A DNA stretch of 18,434 nt from an uncultured Ruminococcus sp. Its GTDB lineage: Bacteria; Bacillota; Clostridia; Oscillospirales; CAG-272. The stretch is from assembly GCA_902778985.1 (NCBI GenBank), contig CACYZS010000008.1, positions 1 through 18,434 of the forward strand, given 5' to 3'. Numbering within the stretch: the stretch's first letter is position 1; each line of letters opens with the position of its first letter. Positions 6,841 through 13,763 of this stretch are shown here, in pieces. The notes under the pieces were generated by a model. It ran no database searches. It was given only the letters and a program-made list of their open reading frames with translations, and had not been told where the DNA came from. Both the position numbers and the translations under genes were made by a program.

Positions 6841-6884
6841 TTCGTTTTCTCCTTGTTTTCGGTTTCTTCTATTTATGATACAGG

Positions 6885-8234
6885 TTAAGGGTTGACTTTT
6901 TGGTCGAGAAGCGCGAGCGCCGCACAAAGTTGCGGATCGTTTTCCTGCGTGCGGAGATAGACGCTGATCTTCTCCTGTTCTTCGGTCAGTTCCACGACCG
7001 TGCCGGGTTGGATCCCGACGCCGTCGTAGTTGACGTTCGACGGGGGGCTGTAGCGCGCGACGGTCATTTTCAACGCGTTGTCCGCGCCGAGCGAATAGGT
7101 GGTCTGCACGGTCCCCTTCCCGTAAGTGGTCGTCCCGACCACCGTGACGTCAAGGGCGGATTCGAACTCCGGCGTCGCGTAGTCGCGGAGCGCCGCCGTG
7201 AAGAGTTCCGCGGCGGACGCGGTCTTCGAATTGACGAGCACCGCCGCCGGGACGGTGATCCGGTGTCCGCCCTCACAGTAGAGGACGGGGGACGCGGAGC
7301 CCGAGCGGACGTACCCGTTTTCAGACGCGATCGTGTAGTCGGAGAGCGACTCGGACTTATAGTCCACGTAGGCGATCACCCCGTCCGGGAGCAGATACGC
7401 GAGCATCTTGCCGACCGAGGAGAGCAGTCCGCCGCCGTTCGAGCGGACGTCGAAGATCAGGGCGTCGACCCCCTCGTTCTCCAAGCCGGAGACCGCGTTC
7501 TGGAACTGTTCGTAGGTGTGCCCGTCAAAACCGGTGATATGAACGTAGCCGATCCTGGAAGTTCCGTAGGTCTCGATGCGCGAGATCACGGTCTGCTTCA
7601 CGACTTCCGCCCGCGTGACGGTCGCGCTCATAGACGCGCCCGCGCGGAGGAACGAGATCTCGACGGTCGAACCCGCCTCGCCGACGATCGAATCGAACGC
7701 CTCGTCGTAGCCGTCGGCGAACCGAATGCCGCCGACCGAGATCAGAACGTCCCCGGCAAGCAACCCGGCGTCTTCGGCGGGCGAGCCGGCGTGCACCAGC
7801 AACACGAGCGCGTTGCCGTCGTCGTTTTTCTGTAAGGTGACGCCGATCCCGACGAAACTGCCCGCGAGGTCGGAGGAGTACGCGGCGTATTCGGCGTCGG
7901 TGAAGAAGGTGCCGTAGCGGTCGCCCATCGCGGAGATCGCCGCCTCGATCATGGTCTCGGTCAGCGTCGTCCGGTCGGGCAGGTCGAAGATCGAATTCGC
8001 GTCGAGCAGTCCGAGCGCCGCTTCGAGCAGTCCCGCGTCGTACTTATCCGACTTTCTGACGTAGTTTTCGCTGTAATCGTCGATCTTCTCGGAATAGTAC
8101 GCGGTGAGCGAGAAGAAGGTCGCCGCGAACACGATCAGCCCGACGAGCACGCACGATAAGACCGTGACGAGAAGCGGGGGAAGCGACTGTTTCTTCTTCG
8201 GCTCGGGGGGGAGAAATTCGTCCTGCCGGTTCAT
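6885..8234 (-). CDS. S41 family C-terminal processing protease, membrane-anchored
   Basis: A 449-residue CtpA/CtpB-type serine protease. The N terminus has a short cytoplasmic segment rich in Pro and Lys, then one transmembrane helix (about 19-46) that places the rest outside the membrane. A PDZ domain spans about 127-206 (FVGIGVTL, AGLLAGDVLISVGG). The catalytic domain holds FDVRSNGGGLLSS (261-273), nucleophile Ser340 in KTASAAELF, and general base Lys373 in TYGKGTVQ. Such proteases trim or degrade exported proteins from the C terminus and can act in signalling cascades. Its ATG overlaps the stop of the upstream S41 gene in ATGA, so the two are translationally coupled. Its stop lies 44 bp before the greA start. 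Confidence 0.93.
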   Translation of the reverse strand: MNRQDEFLPPEPKKKQSLPPLLVTVLSCVLVGLIVFAATFFSLTAYYSEKIDDYSENYVRKSDKYDAGLLEAALGLLDANSIFDLPDRTTLTETMIEAAISAMGDRYGTFFTDAEYAAYSSDLAGSFVGIGVTLQKNDDGNALVLLVHAGSPAEDAGLLAGDVLISVGGIRFADGYDEAFDSIVGEAGSTVEISFLRAGASMSATVTRAEVVKQTVISRIETYGTSRIGYVHITGFDGHTYEQFQNAVSGLENEGVDALIFDVRSNGGGLLSSVGKMLAYLLPDGVIAYVDYKSESLSDYTIASENGYVRSGSASPVLYCEGGHRITVPAAVLVNSKTASAAELFTAALRDYATPEFESALDVTVVGTTTYGKGTVQTTYSLGADNALKMTVARYSPPSNVNYDGVGIQPGTVVELTEEQEKISVYLRTQENDPQLCAALALLDQKVNP

Positions 8235-9637
8235 TCACTCACCGCCCGTTCGGAGATCGATCCGATCGCCGCCTGCTTCTGCAGATCCTCTTCCGGAGTC
8301 AGCGCCCAGATGGACTTGTTCTGCGCCTCTTCGGAAAGTTCGACGGGAAGATCCGGCGTCACGCCGATCCCCTCGTAGTTGCCCGAGTAGGGCGGATTGT
8401 ACATCGCGAAGGAGATGGTGGTCGCGCAGCCCGAACCCAGATTGACCATCGTCTGCATCGTCCCTTTTCCGTAGGTCACGGTGCCGACGATCGTCACGTC
8501 GAGCAGCCCTTCTTTTCCGTAATCCTGCATCGCGCAGGTGAAGAGTTCGCCCGCGGACGCGGTGTGCTGGTTGCAGAGGACCGCGACGGGCAGATCGGCG
8601 GGAAGGACGTGGTCGGTCGTCGTGCCGTCGTAGCGGCGGCTGTTCGCGACGTCGCCCTCGACGCTCCCGTCGTAGTATTCGTATCCGGCGAGCGGGGTGC
8701 CGTCGGGCACCATATAGTCGAGGACCGCGAGGATCGACGAGAGCAGTCCGCCGGGATTGTTGCGCAGATCGAAGATCAGCCCGTCGACCCCCTCGTCAAG
8801 CAGAGCGGAGAGCGCCGCCTTGAACTGAGGCGCCGTGGTCTGGTCGAATTCGGTGATCGTGATCACCCCGATCTTCGGGGTACCGGGGAGGATCGAAGAG
8901 GACGCCGTGACCTGCACGACCGTGCGGCGGGTCATCGTGCGGGTGTAGGTCTCTCCGCCCCGCCCGAAGGTGACCGTCACTTCGGTCCCCTCTTCCCCGC
9001 GGATGCGGTTGACCAGTTCGGCAAACGAGATGGTCGACGCCGGGGTATCCCCCACCGCCTCGATGGTGTCGCCCGCCAGTACGCCCGCCTCGTAAGCGGG
9101 GGTGTCCGGGAAGACGGCGGTGACGGTGATGATCCGCGCCACCGCGTCGTTGGTGACCTGCACGCCGATCCCGACGTAGTTGCCGGTCATATCCGAACTG
9201 TACTCGGCGTACGCCTCGGGGTTCATATAGTAGGCGTACTTGTCGCCCGCGGCGGCAAGATAACTTTCACAGAGAAGGTCGGTCACTTCGCTCTGATCGG
9301 TCTCGTCGATCAGGTTGCGGTATTCAAGGTAGAAGTCCGCGATCGCCGCCGCCAGTTCCGCGTCGGTGCCGAGGTCTCCGACGTAGTAGTGCGTGTAGTA
9401 TTCGTGGATCTTCTTTACGACCGCCTGATTGAACGCGGGGATCTCCTCGTTTTCCAGCAGCAGGGCGACAAGCGAACCCTCTGCCGGCTCGGTCGTGCCG
9501 GTGGTCTCCGCGCCGGTCGTTTCCCCCGAAACGGCGGGGCGCACCGCAAAGACCGTACAACCCGAAAAGGCGAGGATGAAAGCCAAAAGCAAAAGGCATA
9601 CGGCAAGCAGCCGCGAACCGGTCCGTCCGAATCTCAT
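8231..9637 (-). CDS. S41 family C-terminal processing protease, probable lipoprotein
   Basis: A 468-residue paralogue of the downstream S41 protease. The N terminus is a lipoprotein-type signal peptide: RTGSR, a hydrophobic stretch, then FSGC with Cys27 as the likely lipidated residue. The -3 position is Phe rather than the common Leu. A Thr/Glu-rich tether (about 37-54) follows. A PDZ domain lies at about 153-235 and the protease core after 255, with FDLRNNPGGLLSS (289-301), nucleophile Ser361 in HTASAGELF and Lys391 in TYGKGTMQ, so the dyad is intact. AAGGAG lies 8 nt before the ATG at 9637. The gene ends in an ATGA overlap with the next S41 gene, suggesting balanced production of two enzymes with different membrane anchors. 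No separate promoter was seen in the 91-bp gap to the regulator gene. Confidence 0.92.
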   Translation of the reverse strand: MRFGRTGSRLLAVCLLLLAFILAFSGCTVFAVRPAVSGETTGAETTGTTEPAEGSLVALLLENEEIPAFNQAVVKKIHEYYTHYYVGDLGTDAELAAAIADFYLEYRNLIDETDQSEVTDLLCESYLAAAGDKYAYYMNPEAYAEYSSDMTGNYVGIGVQVTNDAVARIITVTAVFPDTPAYEAGVLAGDTIEAVGDTPASTISFAELVNRIRGEEGTEVTVTFGRGGETYTRTMTRRTVVQVTASSSILPGTPKIGVITITEFDQTTAPQFKAALSALLDEGVDGLIFDLRNNPGGLLSSILAVLDYMVPDGTPLAGYEYYDGSVEGDVANSRRYDGTTTDHVLPADLPVAVLCNQHTASAGELFTCAMQDYGKEGLLDVTIVGTVTYGKGTMQTMVNLGSGCATTISFAMYNPPYSGNYEGIGVTPDLPVELSEEAQNKSIWALTPEEDLQKQAAIGSISERAVSE

Positions 9638-9666
9638 AAACGCCTCTCCTTCCTTTAATCAACCGA

Positions 9667-9699
9667 ACCCCGGCGCCCGTGGTAAGCGGGCGTCGGGGT
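9667..9699 (-). other. Strong intercistronic stem-loop after the CdaR-like gene
   Basis: ACCCCGGCGCCCG (9667-9679) pairs with CGGGCGTCGGGGT (9687-9699), 13 pairs including one G-U, with a 7-nt loop. On the minus strand it is followed by TTCGGTTGATT rather than a T tract, so it may be a weak or Rho-assisted terminator, an attenuator, or a 3' mRNA stabiliser between the regulator and the protease pair. Confidence 0.55.
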
Positions 9700-9728
9700 G
9701 GTTCTTCCGTCGTACTTCCGAAAGCAGA

Positions 9729-10814
9729 TCAGAACTTGGTCGGTTTGCTGGTCAGGTATTTCTTGACCATCAGCGCCACCTTGAAGGTGACGGCGTGCTC
9801 GAACTCGCGCAGGTCGAGACCGGTCAGTTTCCGGATCTTTTCAAGCCGGTAGACCAGCGTGTTGCGGTGCACGAACAGTTTTCTCGACGTCTCGGAGACG
9901 TTCAGGTTGTTCTCGAAGAAACTCTGCACGGTCATCAGCGTTTCGCGGTCGAGCGAATCGAGCGAACCGCGCTTGAAGACCTCGTCGAGGAAGATCTCGC
10001 ACAGGGTGGTCGGCAACTGATAGATCAGACGGCCGATCCCGAGGTTCTCGTAACTGACGATGTTCTTCTCGGTGTCGAAGACCTTACCGACTTCGAGCGA
10101 GATCCGCGCTTCCTTGTAGGCGCGCGCCAGATCCTTCAGCCCGTCGACCACCGAACTGATCCCGATGCTGACCTTGGTGTAGAACTCGGAGTTCAGCGTC
10201 TCGGCGATCCCGGCGGCAAGTTCCTCGATCTCGCGGATATCGGTGCCCTCTTCGACTTCCTTCACCAGGACGACGTCGGATTCGCCGATGTTGATGACGT
10301 AATCGCGGCTCTTGTCGGGGAACATCCCGGACACCATATCGTAGGGCAGGACGTCGGTCCAGCCGAAGAACTTGATGATGAGCACGACGCGGTGATCGTC
10401 GCCCGAGAAATGCAGTTCCTTGCTCTTGATATAGATGTCGCTCGGCAGGATGTTGTCGAGCATGATGTTCTTGATGAACGAGCCCTTATCGTACTTTTCG
10501 TCGTAAAGTCCCTTGATGTTCCCGAGCGAGACCGCCAGCATCGCCGCGTCGCGACCCGCCTCGGCATCCTCGCCCTCGACGAACACGATCCCCTCGTTCT
10601 TGCCCCCGACCGAAATGAAACGGTAGGTGAAGCCGTCGAAGGTCGCCGCGTCGTTCGAGAAAGAGAGTTCCTCGCGGACGCCCTGGCGCGACTCGCCGAT
10701 CAGACGAGGATCGCTGGACGCAACGATCACGCCCGCCTCGTCGATCACGCCGACGGTGCGGTCGATCGCATCCTTCATCTGATGGATCACACCCTGATAC
10801 AAACGGTTGGACAT
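9729..10814 (-). CDS. CdaR/PucR-type transcriptional regulator
   Basis: A 361-residue regulator. The N-terminal portion (about 3-100) resembles the sensory domain of sugar-diacid regulators (VGVIDEAGVIVASSDP). The middle (about 140-255) resembles the degenerate GGDEF-like domain of this family (KVSIGISS, KEARISLEVGKVF). The C terminus (about 290-352) is the PucR-type helix-turn-helix (NNLNVSETSRKLFVHRNTLVYRLEKI). Members usually activate nearby catabolic genes in response to a small molecule. No diacid, purine or sugar pathway is adjacent here, so the ligand and targets are unknown. The start at 10814 has AAGGGGG upstream. It may head the transcript running into the two proteases, though a strong stem-loop separates them. 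Confidence 0.9.
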   Translation of the reverse strand: MSNRLYQGVIHQMKDAIDRTVGVIDEAGVIVASSDPRLIGESRQGVREELSFSNDAATFDGFTYRFISVGGKNEGIVFVEGEDAEAGRDAAMLAVSLGNIKGLYDEKYDKGSFIKNIMLDNILPSDIYIKSKELHFSGDDHRVVLIIKFFGWTDVLPYDMVSGMFPDKSRDYVINIGESDVVLVKEVEEGTDIREIEELAAGIAETLNSEFYTKVSIGISSVVDGLKDLARAYKEARISLEVGKVFDTEKNIVSYENLGIGRLIYQLPTTLCEIFLDEVFKRGSLDSLDRETLMTVQSFFENNLNVSETSRKLFVHRNTLVYRLEKIRKLTGLDLREFEHAVTFKVALMVKKYLTSKPTKF

Positions 10815-10858
10815 ATTCGTTCCCCCTTTGCACGTATCGATTGTTTTGGCAACTCTGA

Positions 10859-10885
10859 CTTATATTTTACATCTTTTTTTGTCAA
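10859..10885 (-). promoter_or_regulatory. Likely promoter of the CdaR-like gene
   Basis: On the minus strand TTGACA (10885-10880) is followed after 15 nt by TATAAG (10864-10859), about 45 bp before the start codon. The spacer is two bases shorter than optimal, which is often seen in regulated promoters. The surrounding 10815-10955 is AT-rich, in contrast to the rest of the window. Confidence 0.5.
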
Positions 10886-10903
10886 ATATCAATAGTCTAT
10901 CGT

Positions 10904-10945
10904 AAAAAAGTCACAAAAAAACAAAAATTTTTTCAGCAAAGTGAC
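10904..10945 (-). terminator. Possible terminator of rsmE
   Basis: On the minus strand GTCAC (10945-10941) and GTGAC (10914-10910) close a loop that contains pairing A and T runs, and six T follow (10909-10904). The stem is AT-rich and weak, so the call rests mainly on its position just after the rsmE stop. Confidence 0.4.
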
Positions 10946-10955
10946 GAGAGCCCGG

Positions 10956-11687
10956 TCAGAGTTCGTAGCGGAAGGCGAGTGAAGCGAGGACGAAAAGCGG
11001 CGCGGTCTCGCAGCGAAGGATCCGTTTTCCGAGCCCGACAAGAGAGAGACCCGCCGCCCGCGCGGCGGCCGCTTCCCCGTCGGAGAACCCGCCCTCCGAG
11101 CCCGTCACGACCGAGACCGTCTGCGGGCAAGCGTCGGGGAGAAGTTCGGGCAGGGGACGCGTTCCTTCCCCTTCGTAACAGAAGAGGGGCAGGTCGGCTT
11201 GCCCGGCTTGTTCGAGCATTTCTTCAAACGAGAGCGGGGGCGTCACGGTCGGGATCGCGCCGCGGCGGCACTGCTTCGCCGCCTCCGACGCGATGCGGTT
11301 GAGCCGCTCGGTCTCGACGCCGATCTTCTCGGGGCGGGGCTTGCGCACCACGAACGACGACGCAAACGGCGTGACCGAGATCGCGCCGAGTTCGGTCGCC
11401 TTCTGCACGATCGTTTCGAGTTTGTCCCCCTTCGGGTAGGCGACGAAGAGCCGGATCGAGATCGGCGGTTCGCCCACGGCGTCGCGGGACGACAGGATCT
11501 CGGCTTCACAGAGTTCGTCGCGGATACGCGTCAGGCGGCAGGTCAGTTCCCTGCCCCCGGTGGTGCAGACCGTGATCCCGTCGCCGACCGCCATGCGGAG
11601 CGAACGGGCGACGTGGCGCGCGTCGGCGCCCGTGATCGCGACCGTATCCGACGAAACGGCGTTTTCGTCAACGAAAAATCTCGGCAT
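10956..11687 (-). CDS. rsmE: 16S rRNA m3U1498 methyltransferase RsmE
   Basis: A 243-residue SPOUT-class methyltransferase, the usual family length. It methylates N3 of U1498 in 16S rRNA using S-adenosylmethionine. The N-terminal PUA-like domain begins MPRFFVDENAV and includes ITGADARHVARSLRM (18-32). The C-terminal trefoil-knot domain carries TGSEGGFSDGE (195-205) and LGKRILRCETAPL (219-231), the SAM-binding knot motifs. The start at 11687 is decided by homology and by overlap with prmA: the prmA stop and this ATG share one base in TAATG, indicating translational coupling. The open frame upstream of this ATG is the shadow of prmA. Confidence 0.95.
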   Translation of the reverse strand: MPRFFVDENAVSSDTVAITGADARHVARSLRMAVGDGITVCTTGGRELTCRLTRIRDELCEAEILSSRDAVGEPPISIRLFVAYPKGDKLETIVQKATELGAISVTPFASSFVVRKPRPEKIGVETERLNRIASEAAKQCRRGAIPTVTPPLSFEEMLEQAGQADLPLFCYEGEGTRPLPELLPDACPQTVSVVTGSEGGFSDGEAAAARAAGLSLVGLGKRILRCETAPLFVLASLAFRYEL

Positions 11688-12628
11688 TATTTCTTCCCCC
11701 CGTTTTGCGCCAGCACGAAGCGGAGCGCGTACCAGTCGTTTTCGGAGATGATCTTTTCTTCTGTAAATCCGGCGGCGGTCATACCGGCGCGGAGTTCGGG
11801 CAAGCGCGCCTCGATGATCCCGGAACAGATCAGGCGCGCGCCGGGCGCCAGGTGCGTCGGCAGATCGGGCGCCATGCGGAGCAATACGTCGGCGACGATA
11901 TTCGCGACCGCGAGATCGTATCCGCCCTCCGGCGTCTCGACCGACGCGAGCAGGTCGGAGGTGCCGAAGGTAACGTTCTCCACGCCGTTTGCCTCGGCGT
12001 TCTCGCGCGCCACGCGCACCGCGACGGGATCGATGTCGTATCCGCGGACAAGCGACGCGCCGAGTTTTTTCGACACGATCGCAAGGATGCCGCTCCCCGT
12101 CCCGACGTCCAGTACCGTCTCGCCGCCCGCAAGCGTCTCTTCGATCAATAGCACCGCGAGCCGCGTGGTCTCGTGCGTCCCCGCGCCGAACGCCATGCCG
12201 GGATCCATCAAAACGACGGTCTCCCCGTCCTTTGCCCGGTAGTCCTGCCAGGCGGGGACGATGGTGACGTTCCCGAGCGGGATCGGGTGATAGTAGCGCT
12301 TCCAGGACTCCGCCCAATCTTCTTCGCGGAGCCCTTCGCATTCGTATTCCCACCCGATCCCCGCAAACGCGAAGCGCTCGCGCAGAAACGCGATATATTC
12401 GGTCAGGTTCTTTTCGCGCGCGACGAAGATCGAGACCGCGATCTTGGTGGGATCGGCGTTCTTGATGCTCTCGTCGACGAGATCCCCGTACATTCCGGTC
12501 TCAAAGGGAAAATCGCTGTAATCTTCGATCATCAGCCCGTTGTCGAGCATCCCCATCACCGCCGTCACGACGTCGAGATCCTCGCGCGAAGCGCGCACGG
12601 TCAGTTTCGTCCATTCCGCCTGTTCCAT
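11687..12628 (-). CDS. prmA: Ribosomal protein L11 methyltransferase PrmA
   Basis: A 313-residue SAM-dependent methyltransferase that modifies ribosomal protein L11. The N-terminal substrate-recognition domain (about 1-110) is followed by the linker motif DPGMAFGAGTHETT (142-155). The class I methyltransferase fold carries DVGTGSG (174-180) and NIVADVL (243-249), all typical of the family. The start at 12628 has an AGGGGA-type ribosome binding site. It is 12 bp downstream of ribF and overlaps rsmE by one base. The prmA-rsmE pair is a common Bacillota arrangement. Confidence 0.95.
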   Translation of the reverse strand: MEQAEWTKLTVRASREDLDVVTAVMGMLDNGLMIEDYSDFPFETGMYGDLVDESIKNADPTKIAVSIFVAREKNLTEYIAFLRERFAFAGIGWEYECEGLREEDWAESWKRYYHPIPLGNVTIVPAWQDYRAKDGETVVLMDPGMAFGAGTHETTRLAVLLIEETLAGGETVLDVGTGSGILAIVSKKLGASLVRGYDIDPVAVRVARENAEANGVENVTFGTSDLLASVETPEGGYDLAVANIVADVLLRMAPDLPTHLAPGARLICSGIIEARLPELRAGMTAAGFTEEKIISENDWYALRFVLAQNGGKK

Positions 12629-12640
12629 CGTTTCCCCTTT

Positions 12641-13549
12641 TCAGCCCTTCGCCGCGGCGATATCGCGTTCGATCTGCCGGTAGAGTTCCTCCGGGCTGTC
12701 GAACTTCTTTTCGTCGCGCAGAAACCCGAGCAGTTGTACCGACGCCGTCTTGCCGTAGAGTTCGGCGCCGTGATAGTCGAGCAGATAACTTTCGCAGTTG
12801 ATCCCGTTCCCGCCGAAGGTCGGACGCGTGCCGACGTTGGAGACGGCGGGATAGCCGATCCCGTCGATCACCACCCGCGAACGGTAGACGCCGAGGCGCG
12901 GGACGGCAAGATGCGGCGCGAGCGGCAGGTTGACGGTCGGGATCCCCTCGGTGTGTCCGTAGCCCCTGCCGTGTTCGACGGCGCCCGTAAGGGCGTAGGG
13001 ACGGTTCAGCATCCGCGACGCCAGATCGACGTCGCCCGCCGAGAGCGCCGCGCGGATCGCGGACGAACTGACCACGACCCCGTCGAGCAGGGTCGGCGCG
13101 ATGACCTCGGCTTCCCCGCCCGCCTCGCGCATCAGGCGAACCAGGGCGTCGCTGTCCCCGGCGTCGCGCGCGCCGAAACGGAAATTGAAACCGCAGATCG
13201 CGACCGAGACGTTCAGCCGCCCGATCAGGATCTCTTTGACGAAGCGTTCGGGGGACAGTCCCGCGAGCGCGGGAAAATCGGCGGCGTAGACGCGTTCGAT
13301 CCCCGCCGCGCGGAACAGTTCGAGTTTTTCGGAAAAATCGGTCAGGCGCTCGGCGTCGGGCTTGAAGGTCAGGGCGTCGTCCGAGAAGGTGAAGACCGAA
13401 GGGATCAATCCGCGCGACGCGGCGATCTCCGCCGCCCTGTCAAGCAGGCGGCGGTGCCCGATATGCACTCCGTCGAAAAAGCCGAGCGCGGCGACCGTCC
13501 GTCCCGGTTCGGTGGGCGAACAGCCGGGCAGGATGCGGATCAGTTTCAC
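12641..13549 (-). CDS. ribF: Bifunctional riboflavin kinase / FAD synthetase RibF
   Basis: A 302-residue enzyme that phosphorylates riboflavin to FMN and adenylates FMN to FAD. The N-terminal nucleotidyltransferase domain has GFFDGVHIGH (23-32), GFNFRFG (120-126) and SSSAIR (161-166). The C-terminal kinase domain has EGIPTVNL (201-208), VGTRPTFG (239-246) and the catalytic-type Glu253 in NCESYLLDYH. The start is GTG at 13549 with AAGGGGG 8 nt upstream. The open frame extends farther, but that part contains the gene's own promoter, so the extension is not translated. The gene opens the ribF-prmA-rsmE run. The usual neighbours truB and rbfA are absent here. Confidence 0.94.
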   Translation of the reverse strand: MKLIRILPGCSPTEPGRTVAALGFFDGVHIGHRRLLDRAAEIAASRGLIPSVFTFSDDALTFKPDAERLTDFSEKLELFRAAGIERVYAADFPALAGLSPERFVKEILIGRLNVSVAICGFNFRFGARDAGDSDALVRLMREAGGEAEVIAPTLLDGVVVSSSAIRAALSAGDVDLASRMLNRPYALTGAVEHGRGYGHTEGIPTVNLPLAPHLAVPRLGVYRSRVVIDGIGYPAVSNVGTRPTFGGNGINCESYLLDYHGAELYGKTASVQLLGFLRDEKKFDSPEELYRQIERDIAAAKG

Positions 13550-13575
13550 GGCGCGTTCCCCCTTCCCTTCGTTTT

Positions 13576-13597
13576 TTTCGTCGCAGTCCCGACGAAA
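13576..13597 (-). promoter_or_regulatory. Hairpin in the ribF 5' leader
   Basis: TTTCGTCG (13576-13583) pairs perfectly with CGACGAAA (13590-13597) over a 6-nt loop. It lies between the ribF -10 box and its ribosome binding site, so it should form near the 5' end of the ribF mRNA, where such stems often protect the transcript. It has no FMN-riboswitch consensus. Confidence 0.55.
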
Positions 13598-13607
13598 CTC
13601 CGATGAT

Positions 13608-13636
13608 ATTATATCCTTTTTCCCCCCGCTTGTCAA
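13608..13636 (-). promoter_or_regulatory. Sigma-A promoter of ribF-prmA-rsmE
   Basis: On the minus strand, TTGACA (13636-13631), a 17-nt spacer and TATAAT (13613-13608): full consensus. It is back to back with the promoter of the MFS operon, 51 bp separating the two -35 boxes. Confidence 0.92.
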
Positions 13637-13687
13637 TCGCGCGCGGGCGCGATTATGAAAAACTGTTGCTTTTCCCCTCTCCGTAAA

Positions 13688-13716
13688 TTGACAACGGGAA
13701 CGGATAATAGTATAAT
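13688..13716 (+). promoter_or_regulatory. Sigma-A promoter of the MFS-GDPD-methyltransferase operon
   Basis: TTGACA (13688-13693), a 17-nt spacer and TATAAT (13711-13716): full consensus, about 48 bp before the GTG start. It is divergent from the ribF promoter, with no evident operator between them. Confidence 0.92.
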
Positions 13717-13763
13717 AGAGACGATATAACAAGTGCGGGGACACGCCCCCGAAGGAGGATCCC

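Noticed and set aside
11688..12353. N-terminal extension of the rsmE frame
   Set aside because: The extension lies wholly inside prmA in another frame and is Arg-rich shadow sequence. The true start is the ATG overlapping the prmA stop.
13550..13607. FMN riboswitch in front of ribF
   Set aside because: The leader is only about 50 nt, far too short for the six-helix aptamer, and no conserved aptamer blocks are present. Only a simple hairpin is seen.
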